From contig NZ_CP009755.1 of assembly GCF_000772085.1 (NCBI RefSeq), forward strand, positions 2,976,001 to 3,040,000: a stretch of 64,000 nucleotides of DNA. Direction: 5' to 3'. This DNA comes from Curtobacterium sp. MR_MD2014. Lineage in GTDB: Bacteria; Actinomycetota; Actinomycetes; Actinomycetales; Microbacteriaceae. The notes beneath the pieces are model-generated. The model ran no database searches, was not told the DNA's origin, and saw only the letters and a program-made list of their open reading frames with translations. Positions 7,901 to 16,400 of this stretch are shown here, piece by piece (position 1 is the stretch's first letter; the number at the start of each line of letters is the position of its first letter). A program made the translations under genes and the position numbers.

Positions 7901-9034
7901 TCAGACCGCGCGGCGCCGACGCATGACGGCGTCGAGGTCGGTCTGCCGGTACGCCTCGTCGTCGATGACCCCCATGCCGGCCCAGCGGCTCGGCGTCGCC
8001 GACTGCTCGGGCTCGGCGGCGACGGCGGGCTCGGCGGTAGGCGATCCGGCGGCAGGCGATCCGGCGGGGCGGGACGGCGCCGCCTCCCCGGCCGGGGCAC
8101 GGAGCCCGAGTCGCTCCGCCAGACGGCCCTGGTCGTGGGCGGAGAGCGACGCAGCGGCCTCCTCGACGTCGGACCGCATCCGGGACACCCGCGCGAGCGT
8201 CGGGTCGGTCTCCCCCGCCCGGATGGCAGCCGCCTCGGCCTCGGCCTCGGCCTTCGCCTCGGCCACGCGCTCGCGCAGCCGGGCAGCGAGCTCGGCGGAC
8301 GACTCCGGCGACGGCGCGGGCGCCGCGGGGCGCTCGACGTACAGGGGCTTCGGCACGCTGGCCGGCGTCCAGCTCCGGTCGCGCGTCGGCTCGGCGGGCT
8401 GCTCGGTGGACAGCGGCGGTGCCGGGTCCGTCCACGCGGTCGACGGCCGGGAGGCACGGGTCACCGCCGCAGCGCCCGCCGCGGCACGCGCCTTCCGCGC
8501 CTGGGCGACCTGGTGCAGCTGCGCCAGGACCGCCGCGGACCCACCGGCGGCGACGAGCCCGGCGACACCGACGAGCCAGGCGCCCGGGGCCGCGACGAAG
8601 ACGACCGCCGCGACGAGGACACCGAGCGCGCCGAAGAGGGTCGCACCGAGCCGGGAGCGGCGCATCCGCATGGCCGTGAGTGCGGGGACGGACGACACCC
8701 GCTCGAGCTGGGGCTGCTGCTCCGCGAGGCGCCGGGTGATCTCACGCTGCCGCGCGGCCTCGTGCGCTCGGACGATGGCGGCCCGCTTCGCTTCTTCCGA
8801 CCGGGCGACGCGCTGCGCCTCGGCCAGGGACTTCGCGTTCATCTCGACCCGGACCTCGTCGGGGAGCTCGGCGGTCTGCGCGAGGATGCGCAGCGTCTGC
8901 TGCAGCCGGATCGCGTTCCGCTCGGTCGCGAGGTACTGCCGACGAGCCGCCCACGACGGCATGAGGTAGACGACCCAGAGCACGGCCGCGATGAGCAGGA
9001 CGATGCCGCCGCCCCAGGAGCCGATACCTGCCAT
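7901..9034 (-). CDS. Membrane-anchored coiled-coil protein (Microbacteriaceae 'large exoprotein' type)
   Basis: 377 residues. One N-terminal transmembrane helix (about residues 8-22), then a charged coiled-coil-like region with ERNAIRLQQTLRIL and RAHEAARQREITRRLAEQQ, a second pair of hydrophobic helices in the middle (GALGVLVAAVVFVAAPGAW and following), then a long Pro/Ala/Glu-rich low-complexity tail ending MRRRRAV. Function unknown; the family is conserved in Microbacteriaceae and has been labelled exoprotein without experimental support that I know of. ATG 9034 starts just before the first helix; the longer frame to 9073 adds 13 unlikely residues. Confidence 0.75.
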   Translation of the reverse strand: MAGIGSWGGGIVLLIAAVLWVVYLMPSWAARRQYLATERNAIRLQQTLRILAQTAELPDEVRVEMNAKSLAEAQRVARSEEAKRAAIVRAHEAARQREITRRLAEQQPQLERVSSVPALTAMRMRRSRLGATLFGALGVLVAAVVFVAAPGAWLVGVAGLVAAGGSAAVLAQLHQVAQARKARAAAGAAAVTRASRPSTAWTDPAPPLSTEQPAEPTRDRSWTPASVPKPLYVERPAAPAPSPESSAELAARLRERVAEAKAEAEAEAAAIRAGETDPTLARVSRMRSDVEEAAASLSAHDQGRLAERLGLRAPAGEAAPSRPAGSPAAGSPTAEPAVAAEPEQSATPSRWAGMGVIDDEAYRQTDLDAVMRRRRAV

Positions 9035-9162
9035 GGGGACACGGTAGGGGTGCGCGTTCCCCGGACCGCCCATTGCCGGACGCGTGTTGCGCGAGTCGCG
9101 ACCGAATCCGTGGGACGCGGGTCGCGCCTCCAGGCCGACGTGACAGGACGACGGGACGACCG

Positions 9163-9822
9163 TCAGATGCGCGGTCGGGTGTCGAGCGGGGTCGCCGCCT
9201 CCTCACGGGCGGAGGCCGGGACGCTGCCCGCCCCGTGCGGGACGCGACCGGCGACCCAGCGGTCGAGGACTCCCTCGCGCACCTCTTCCGCGACGAGGGC
9301 GAAGCAGAAGTGGTCGCGCCAGTCGCCGTTGATGTGGATGTACCGGCGGCGCAGGCCCTCGAACCGGAAGCCGAGCTTCTCGACGACCCGCAGGCTCGGC
9401 GCGTTCTCCGGACGGATGCAGATCTCGATGCGGTGGATGCCGACGACCCGGAAGCAGTGGTCGACCGCCATCGCGACCGCGATCGGCGTGACGTTGTGCC
9501 CGGCCGCCCCCTCGACGACCCAGTAGCCGATGGACGCACTGGCGAGCGAGCCGTAGGTGATGCCGGACACGTTGAGCTGGCCGACGAAGCGACCGTCGAG
9601 CTCCATCGCGAACGGCAGACCGAGCCCGGCGCGGGCGTTGGCCTGCAGTGCCCGGATGCTGCCGCGGACGTCGGTGGAGACGTGTCCGGAGGGGTTGGTG
9701 GCCTCCCACGTCCGCAGCCACGAGCGGTTCGTGGCGAGGGCGACGTCGAGGTCACGGGTGTCGCGGAGCCGGAGGGGCCGGATCGTGACCCGCCCGTGGG
9801 ACAGGGTCGGGATCGTCGTCAT
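9163..9822 (-). CDS. GNAT acetyltransferase, RimJ/RimL type
   Basis: 219-residue N-acetyltransferase; members acetylate ribosomal-protein N-termini or small molecules, target not predictable. The GNAT fold is visible: RITIRPLRLRD-like N-terminus, GYWVVEGAAGHN (acetyl-CoA pyrophosphate loop region), and RIEICIRPENAPSLRVVEKLGFRFEG, the classical C-terminal motif. ATG 9822 has GGAGG about 10 bp upstream. It follows galU on the same strand, but a 17-bp-stem terminator lies between them, so it may have its own promoter. Confidence 0.85.
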   Translation of the reverse strand: MTTIPTLSHGRVTIRPLRLRDTRDLDVALATNRSWLRTWEATNPSGHVSTDVRGSIRALQANARAGLGLPFAMELDGRFVGQLNVSGITYGSLASASIGYWVVEGAAGHNVTPIAVAMAVDHCFRVVGIHRIEICIRPENAPSLRVVEKLGFRFEGLRRRYIHINGDWRDHFCFALVAEEVREGVLDRWVAGRVPHGAGSVPASAREEAATPLDTRPRI

Positions 9823-9864
9823 CGCTGTGGTTCCTCCGGTGCCCGGCGCTCGACCGGGTGGACG

Positions 9865-9902
9865 CACGAACGGGCCCGGGGCGGACCCCGGACCCGTTCG
9901 TG
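9865..9902. terminator. Hairpin terminator after galU
   Basis: CACGAACGGG pairs with CCCGTTCGTG, extended by a CCGGGG/CCCCGG step with one mismatch. It lies 10 bp past the galU stop (minus strand). Confidence 0.8.
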
Positions 9903-9911
9903 ACGGGGTGG

Positions 9912-10802
9912 CTACTCTCCCGCGTTGAAGTCCTTCAGCCAGGCCTTGAGGTCGGGGCCGAGGTCGTCGCGGTCCGAGGCGAGCTGCACGATCGCCTTGA
10001 TGTAGTCCAGCTTGTCACCGGTGTCGTACCGGCGTCCACGGAACACGACGCCGTACACGCCGCCGGTCCACTCCTCGGCGCCCGCCATCTTCATGAGCGC
10101 GTCGGTGAGCTGGATCTCGCCACCCTTGCCCGGCTCCTGCTTCTCGAGGACGTCGAAGACCTCGGGGCGGATGACGTAGCGACCGATGATGGCCAGGTTC
10201 GACGGGGCTTCGCCCTGCGGGGGCTTCTCGACCAGGCCGGTGATCTTCACGACGTCGTCGGTGTCGGTCTCCTCGACCGTGGCGATGCCGTACATGTGGG
10301 TCTGCGACTCGGGGACCTCGAGCAGGGCGACGACCGTGGCGTTCTTCTCGCCCTGGACCTCGATCATGCGCTTGAGCAGCGGGTCGCGGGCGTCGATGAT
10401 GTCGTCGCCGAGCAGCACGGCGAACGGCTCACGGCCGACGTGCATCTTCGCGCGGAGCACGGCGTGGCCGAGGCCGAGCGGGTCGCCCTGGCGGACGTAG
10501 TGCATGTCGGCGAGGTCGGTCGACTGGTTGACCTTCTGCAGCTTCTCGTGGTCGCCCTTCTTCTTGAGGGTCTCCTCGAGCTCGGCCACGTGGTCGAAGT
10601 GGTTCTCGAGCGCGTTCTTGTTGCGCCCGGTGATCATGAGCACGTCGGTCAGCCCGGCGCCCACGGCCTCCTCGACCACGTACTGGATCGCCGGCTTGTC
10701 GACGACCGGGAGCATCTCCTTCGGCATCGCCTTGGTCGCGGGGAGGAAGCGCGTGCCCAGGCCTGCGGCCGGGATCACCGCCTTCGAAATCTGGAAGCCC
10801 AT
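9912..10802 (-). CDS. galU: UTP-glucose-1-phosphate uridylyltransferase
   Basis: 296 residues, normal family length. Makes UDP-glucose from UTP and glucose 1-phosphate for cell-wall and exopolysaccharide sugars, in the cytoplasm. The nucleotidyltransferase signature AAGLGTRFLPATKAMPKEMLP lies near residues 12-32 with the UTP-binding GxGTR loop and Lys; VDKPAIQYVVEEA and LLGDD (metal/substrate) follow, as does GLVEKP. Divergent from the folate cyclo-ligase, a typical Microbacteriaceae arrangement. Confidence 0.96.
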   Translation of the reverse strand: MGFQISKAVIPAAGLGTRFLPATKAMPKEMLPVVDKPAIQYVVEEAVGAGLTDVLMITGRNKNALENHFDHVAELEETLKKKGDHEKLQKVNQSTDLADMHYVRQGDPLGLGHAVLRAKMHVGREPFAVLLGDDIIDARDPLLKRMIEVQGEKNATVVALLEVPESQTHMYGIATVEETDTDDVVKITGLVEKPPQGEAPSNLAIIGRYVIRPEVFDVLEKQEPGKGGEIQLTDALMKMAGAEEWTGGVYGVVFRGRRYDTGDKLDYIKAIVQLASDRDDLGPDLKAWLKDFNAGE

Positions 10803-10915
10803 GTCAGCGAACGTACCGGACGCCCACTGGGTCCGGGCATGGGCACTTCGGGGGACACGGCATCCCGCGCCCCACGGCGGGAAGCCGCAAACCCGCGCTC
10901 GGTAGACTCCCCGCC

Positions 10916-11500
10916 ATGACCGCCGACCTCGGGAACGAGAAGCGCGCCCTGCGAGCCGAGCTCCGGCAGCGGCGGCGCACCCGGACCACGACGGAGCGCG
11001 ACACCGACACGACCGCCCTGACGTCGACGCTGCAGCGCTTCGTGGAAGAACGGCAGCTGCGCTCGCTCGCGCTCTACCTGTCGGCGCCCGACGAGCCGGA
11101 CGTCCGACCCTTCCTGCGCTGGGCGCAGGAGCACGGCGTCCGGGTGCTGCTCCCGATCACCCGCGAGGACGGCCTGCTCGACTGGGCGGTCGACGACGGG
11201 GTCTCCGAACACGAGGGCCTGCACGGCATGCCCGAGGTCGTCGGTGAGGTGCTCTCCCCGCTCGCGCTCGGGGACGTCGACGCGATCCTCACCCCGGCGG
11301 CGGCGGTCGGGCACGACGGATGCCGGATGGGCTGGGGCCGCGGCTACTACGACAAGACCCTCGGGTCGATGGCGAACCGGCCGCCCGTCTATGCTGTGAT
11401 CTTCGACGCGGAGTACCTCGACGAGGTCCCGCGCGAGGCCCACGACGAACCCGTCGACGGCATCATCACGCCGTCGCGCATCATCACCTTCCGGAGCTAG
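10916..11500 (+). CDS. fthC: 5-formyltetrahydrofolate cyclo-ligase
   Basis: 194 residues. ATP-dependent conversion of 5-formyl-THF to 5,10-methenyl-THF, returning stored folate to one-carbon metabolism. The signature GRGGGYYD-like loop appears as MGWGRGYYDKTL (about residues 139-150), and the Arg/Lys-rich N-terminus KRALRAELRQRRR is typical. The FmdB gene begins 1 bp after its stop, so the two are probably cotranscribed. The ATG lies 114 bp from the divergent galU start. Confidence 0.92.
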   Translation: MTADLGNEKRALRAELRQRRRTRTTTERDTDTTALTSTLQRFVEERQLRSLALYLSAPDEPDVRPFLRWAQEHGVRVLLPITREDGLLDWAVDDGVSEHEGLHGMPEVVGEVLSPLALGDVDAILTPAAAVGHDGCRMGWGRGYYDKTLGSMANRPPVYAVIFDAEYLDEVPREAHDEPVDGIITPSRIITFRS

Positions 11501-11501
11501 G

Positions 11502-11789
11502 GTGCCCACCTACTCGTACCGCTGCACCGAGTGCGACAACGCCTTCGACGTCAAGCAGTCGTTCTCCGACGCCACCCTGACCGAGTGCCCCGTCTGCGGC
11601 GGTGCGCTGCGCAAGGTGTTCTCGCCGGTCGGCGTCACCTTCAACGGCGGCGGCTTCTACCGCACCGACTCGCGGTCGACGCCGAAGGCCGAGGGGTCGT
11701 CGGGGTCGTCCTCGTCGTCGTCGAGCACGCCGGCGAAGGCGGAGCCGAAGAAGACCGAGTCGAAGCCGGCCGCGCCCAGCGCCTCCTGA
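11502..11789 (+). CDS. FmdB-family zinc-ribbon protein
   Basis: 95 residues. The N-terminal zinc ribbon MPTYSYRCTECD...CPVCGG has two CxxC pairs that would bind one zinc. A low-complexity Ser/Lys/Ala tail follows from about residue 62. Family members are thought to be small regulatory or metal proteins (named after FmdB of Methylophilus); the role here is unknown. The GTG start at 11502 directly follows the cyclo-ligase stop, indicating translational coupling. mscL follows 56 bp later. Confidence 0.88.
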   Translation: MPTYSYRCTECDNAFDVKQSFSDATLTECPVCGGALRKVFSPVGVTFNGGGFYRTDSRSTPKAEGSSGSSSSSSSTPAKAEPKKTESKPAAPSAS

Positions 11790-11845
11790 CGAGGGCTCGT
11801 CTCCGTCGGTACGGTGGGGTCTCCTCGACACGGAAGGAGGCTCAC

Positions 11846-12346
11846 GTGAAGGGCTTCAAGGAGTTCCTGCTCCGCGGGAACGTCATCGACCTGGCCGTCG
11901 CGGTCGTCATCGGTGCGGCGTTCACCGCGATCGTCACCGCGATCGTGAACTCGCTCATCAACCCCCTGATCGGCGCGGTCTTCAACGCGTCGAGCCTGGA
12001 CAAGGCACTCGTCGTGTCGATCCCCACCGTCTCCGGGGACTCGGCGGACATCCTGTTCGGCGCGATCATCGGCGCGGTCCTGAACTTCGTCATCGTCGCG
12101 GCGGTGGTGTACTTCGCCCTGGTCGTCCCGGTCAACCGGCTCAAGAAGCTCGCCTTCGAGCGGGTGAAGAACGACGAGCAGCAGACGCCGCAGGACGTCC
12201 CGCCGACCGACGTCGAGGTGCTGCTCGAGATCCGCGACCTGCTCCGCACGCAGAACGGCGACGCGGTGGCGTCGGGCGGCGGTGCGCACGTCGCCCCGTC
12301 GACCGCTCCCGAGGGACCGGGGATCAGCGGCTCGACGAAGCTCTAG
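11846..12346 (+). CDS. mscL: Large-conductance mechanosensitive channel
   Basis: 166 residues. Homopentameric emergency valve that opens under membrane tension during hypo-osmotic shock. The N-terminus MKGFKEFLLRGNVIDLAVAVVIG is the classical S1/TM1 start, TM2 is about residues 66-95 (FGAIIGAVLNFVIVAAVVYFALV), and the C-terminal helix carries VLLEIRDLL. The GTG start at 11846 has a strong GGAAGGAGG Shine-Dalgarno at 11832-11840; the open frame further upstream is a read-through artefact. Confidence 0.96.
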   Translation: MKGFKEFLLRGNVIDLAVAVVIGAAFTAIVTAIVNSLINPLIGAVFNASSLDKALVVSIPTVSGDSADILFGAIIGAVLNFVIVAAVVYFALVVPVNRLKKLAFERVKNDEQQTPQDVPPTDVEVLLEIRDLLRTQNGDAVASGGGAHVAPSTAPEGPGISGSTKL

Positions 12347-12360
12347 CCGCGGGCGTCCCG

Positions 12361-12419
12361 AACCACGGAACCGACGTCGAACCAGCCTCCGGGGTCGGTT
12401 CGACGTCGGTTTCCTGGTT
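12361..12419. terminator. Bidirectional hairpin after mscL
   Basis: A 13-bp perfect core stem, CCGACGTCGAACC (12371-12383) with GGTTCGACGTCGG (12397-12409), flanked by imperfectly paired AACCACGGAA / TTCCTGGTT. It lies between convergent mscL and the CDP-alcohol phosphotransferase. Confidence 0.75.
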
Positions 12420-12425
12420 CGACGG

Positions 12426-12480
12426 GGCAGGACGGCGCGGGCCGGACGGCGCGGGCAGGACGGCGCGGGCCGGACGCCCG
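12426..12480. repeat. 14-bp tandem repeat in convergent gap
   Basis: Units of the form GGCAGGACGGCGCG and GGCCGGACGGCGCG alternate about four times between the hairpin after mscL and the opposing stop at 12498. No gene reads through it. Slippage in GC-rich spacer DNA is the likely origin. Confidence 0.65.
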
Positions 12481-12497
12481 CGCCGCGCGCGTCCGCG

Positions 12498-13082
12498 TCA
12501 GGCGGTGCGGGCCGTCGCGCGGTGCTTCGCGGCGAGGGCCCGGGCGTACTGCACACCGGCGACGACGTGGCCGATCGTGCCCGCCCAGACGAAGACGAGC
12601 GCGAGCACCCGGATCCAGTCGTGCTGCGATGCCCACGACGTCGACGAGAACAGCAGCAGCGGCAGACCGACGAAGAGCAGCGCGGATCGGATCTTGCCGG
12701 TCCACGTGACGTCGAGGTCCGGGTCGCCGCGGAACCACAGGCCGGACAGCAGCGCGAGCACCGCGTCCACGAGGACGATGATCGCGACGCTCGGCCACGG
12801 CAGCAGGCCGACGAGCACGAGCGACAGCACGATGGCGATGATCGCCAGGCGGTCGGCGATCGGGTCGAGCGCCTTGCCGAGCTTCGAGCCCTGGTCGAAC
12901 CGACGCGCGATGAAGCCGTCCGCCCAGTCGCTGACACCGAGGACGACGAGCGTGACGAGCGCCCAGCCGGGGTGGCCGGCCACGACGAAGCCGATGAACA
13001 CCGGGATGAGCAGGAAGCGCACCAGCGTGATCAGGTTCGGCCACGTCTGCCAGTCGGGTCGCCGTCGCGCGGTGTCAGTCAT
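12498..13082 (-). CDS. CDP-alcohol phosphatidyltransferase (PgsA-like)
   Basis: 194-residue membrane enzyme that transfers a phosphatidyl group from CDP-diacylglycerol to an alcohol. The complete family signature D-x2-DG-x2-AR-x8-G-x3-D-x3-D is present (DWADGFIARRF...GKALDPIAD, about residues 48-71), with about five transmembrane helices around it. Closest in style to phosphatidylglycerophosphate synthase, but the alcohol substrate cannot be fixed by sequence; several paralogues exist in actinobacteria. It is the last gene of a minus-strand run after the helicase-like gene and a small gene; ATG 13082 is 18 bp from that gene's stop. Confidence 0.9.
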   Translation of the reverse strand: MTDTARRRPDWQTWPNLITLVRFLLIPVFIGFVVAGHPGWALVTLVVLGVSDWADGFIARRFDQGSKLGKALDPIADRLAIIAIVLSLVLVGLLPWPSVAIIVLVDAVLALLSGLWFRGDPDLDVTWTGKIRSALLFVGLPLLLFSSTSWASQHDWIRVLALVFVWAGTIGHVVAGVQYARALAAKHRATARTA

Positions 13083-13099
13083 CGACCCCAGGCTACCCG

Positions 13100-13405
13100 T
13101 CACCAGTGTGGGGGCACGTCGCGCAGCAGCTGGGCGTCGTTCTCCCCGTCGCGGTGGCGGGCCGGTTCCGGCGGCGCGGCCGGGTCGTAGCCCGGGACCG
13201 GCGCGGTGGTGACGCGCCTGGTGCGGCGGGGCGAGCCTCCCGGCCGGTCGGTCGTGTCGGTGCCGGTTCCGCCACCGTCATCTGCGGAACGGACGGGAGG
13301 CTCGGCATCCGTCACGTCGTCGGCCCGCGTCCACGAGCCCACCAGCTGGTCCGTCCCCGCCGTCACCGGACCGGCCGCGCGGGACGCGCGCCGGGACCCG
13401 CTCAC
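13100..13405 (-). CDS. Small hypothetical polar protein
   Basis: 101 residues, unrecognised, rich in Arg, Asp, Thr and Pro, predicted disordered, with no membrane segment. The GTG start at 13405 lies 50 bp after the stop of the helicase-like gene and its stop is 18 bp before the CDP-alcohol phosphotransferase, so it fits an operon position. Composition is the main caution: in DNA this GC-rich a 100-codon frame can be accidental. Confidence 0.45.
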   Translation of the reverse strand: MSGSRRASRAAGPVTAGTDQLVGSWTRADDVTDAEPPVRSADDGGGTGTDTTDRPGGSPRRTRRVTTAPVPGYDPAAPPEPARHRDGENDAQLLRDVPPHW

Positions 13406-13454
13406 CGGCGAGCGGGGCCCGGAGCGGGCACGCGGGGATGCGTCTCCGACCGGG

Positions 13455-16400
13455 TCATCGGCGTGCGGGGATCGGAGGGATCGAGATCTCCTGGGTCGCT
13501 CCGCGGTCGACGCCGAGCACCGACGCCACGGTGTCCGCGACGCGGTCCGGGTCGGAGAACAGCTGGAACGCGTGCACCCGCACGTAGTGCCACCCGAGTC
13601 GGCGGAGCACCTCGGGACGGAGCCGCAGCGACTCGCGGAGCGAACCCCGGACGAGCGACGCGTCGGTCTCGATCGTGACGCAGACGCCGCCGTGCGCCGC
13701 CACCAGGCCGAGCTTGCCCCGGTGGCCGAGCGCGACGGGGATGCCGCGCATCTCGAGTCGTCGGGCGAGGTCGACGAGCAGCGGGTCGGAGTCGTCGGGC
13801 ACGTACTCGGCGGCGGTGCGCGCGCGGACCTCGGCGAGGATCTCGGCCAGCGCGACGGTGCCGTGGCCCATCCGCTCGGCCTCGATGTCCGACGGCTGGA
13901 AGCACGTGACGATGACCATCGACCGGCGCGCGCGGGTCATCGCGACGGCGAGCAGACGCTCCCCGCCGGGCTTGCCGAGCGGACCGAAGTCGCGCAGCAC
14001 GCGGCCGTGCGGGGTCCGGCCGTACCCGATCGAGAACACGACACGGTCGCGGCTCTGCGCCACGGACTGCTCGAGCGTCGCGACGATGAACGGCTCGGCG
14101 CGGTCGCCGATGACGAACTCGGTGAGGTCCTTGTGGCCCTGCGCCGCGGTCAGGACGGCCTGCTCGACGCGCACCGCGTGCTTCGCCGACGCCGTGATCA
14201 CCATGAGCGACTCTGTCGGGCGTGTGCGGGCGTGCTCGGTGACGAGCCGGACCACGCGGTCCACCTCGGCGTCGACGCTCTCGACCGCCCCGGACTCGGG
14301 GTCCGGCACGGCCTTGCCGTCGCTGACGTAGTCGATCGCGATGGAGCCGTGGCCGAGGAACGAACCGGCCCACGGCAGCGACTCGATGCGGCCGCCGTAG
14401 AAGCGGCGGTTGACGAGCTCGGCGAGGTCCTCGCCGCCGGCGCGGTACGACCGCGTGAGCGACAGGGTCGGCAGGAGCGTCGACAGCTTCGCGAGCGCGG
14501 AGTCGGCGTGCAGGGCGTCGAGCGTGCCCTCGTCCACCTGCAGTGCCCGGTGGTCGGGGTCGACCGCGATCCGGAACGGCGACGGGGTCTGCGTCACCGG
14601 GTCGCCGAACACGACGGTCTGGCGAGCGCGACGGACGGCGCCGACGGTCTCGGCGATGGTGACGGCACCGGCGTCGACGAGGATCACCGTGTCGAACGGC
14701 ATCGTGTCGGCGATCTCGGGGACCTCGTACGGCGAGGCGAGCCAGACCGGCGCGATCGACCGGGACAGGTGCGGCGCGGAGTCCTGCAGCAGGCGCGAGG
14801 TGATCGCGCCCTCCTTGAGCTGCGTCTTCAGCGACGTCGCCTCGTCCGGCCAGTCGACCAGTCCGACCTTCCAGTTCTCGGCGAGCTGCCACGCCAGGCC
14901 CTGGGAGACCCCGGCCGCGTGGGCGTCGTCGACGAGCCGGAAGTCGGCCTCGACCCGGTCGAGCATGTCGGTGTTGCCGCCGAGCAGCGCCCGGTCGGAC
15001 TCGAGCATCGTCTCGAGCGCGGACTGCCACCAGGCGAGCTCGAGCTCGGCCGGCACCTGGGTGTCCGGCACGTGGCGGTGTGCCAGGTCGGTGATGAGCG
15101 GCTCGAGCTGCAGGTCGCGCAGGGTCTGCATGAGCTCGGTGCGCTCCTGCAGGTTGTGCAGGACGTCGGACTCCTCGGCCAGGCGGGCGACCGTCGGGAC
15201 GAGCTCGTCGATCGGCAGGTTCGCGAGCTGGCGGTCCCGCTCGGTCCGGCCGAGGGGCTCGTCGAGTCGGGCGAGGTCCTGCACGACGTTCGAGAAGAGC
15301 ACCTGCACGTCCCCGATGCCCGTGGGCACCTCGGGGTTCACGCCGGCCGCGACGTAGCGCTGCCAGAGCACGCGCTGCTGCTGCACGCGGGTCAGCGCCT
15401 CGTGCAGGTCGGACACGTGCACGCCCGGTCGGACGTACTCACGCGCGAGCTTCTTCAGCCGACGACGGTTCGTCGACGACATCGGGGCGCCCTCGCCACG
15501 AGGGGCCGTCGCGGCGACGAGCTCCGAGACCGACCGGTCGAAGACGACGGGCAGGAAGCGGTCGAGGGTGTCCCGGATCTCGGTGAGCAGGCGGAGGTAG
15601 ATGCCGAGCTCGTTGATCGTCGTGAACTGCCGCATGTGGGTCGACGCCACGAGGTCGTGCGCACGGCGCAGCAGCGTCGGCAGGCCGTCGGCGTCGAGGT
15701 CCTTCGCGGTCTTGTGCGCCCGCTGCGCGCCGTCGCTCGAACCGAACTTGGCGCCGTACCAGGGCGAGTCGTCCGGGCCGTAGCGGAACTCGCCGAGGTT
15801 GGCCGCGCTGACCATGGTCTCGGCGACGCGCGAACGGCCCTCGACCATGCTCGTCACGGACCGCTTCGACAGTCGGGCGGTCGTCGACGGCGGCACCGGC
15901 AGGAGCGACAGCCGGGACAGCTCGACCAGGCAGTCGAGCACCGAGACGCCGAAGTCCGGGTCGACGCGGGTCAGCGAGCCGCGGTAGTCGGTGAGGACCT
16001 TGCGGAGCCGGACCAGGGCGTCGTCGACCTCGCGGAGGTTCGGACGCGCGGCCTTCTCGTTGCGCGCGATGCCCCGGACGACGTCACGGCGCAGGGTGCC
16101 CGGCGTGACGGCGACGCCCGGCAGCTGGACCTCGGCGAAGCGTGCGGCGATGCCCCGCAGGGTCGCCCGCCGCGGGCTCACGACGAGGACGCGCTTGTTC
16201 GCCGCGACGAGGCCGCCGAGCGCGTTGACGATCGTCTGCGTCCCGCCGGTGCCCGGCAGGGTCTTCACGACGATCGAGTTGCCCGCCGTTATCTGCGCGA
16301 TCACGTTCTCCTGCTCGTCGTCGGCGTCGAGCAGCAGCGTGTCGGTCTCCGGGCTGCGCTCGTCCGACGGGGTCTGCTCGACCGGGTGGTAGGACTGCTC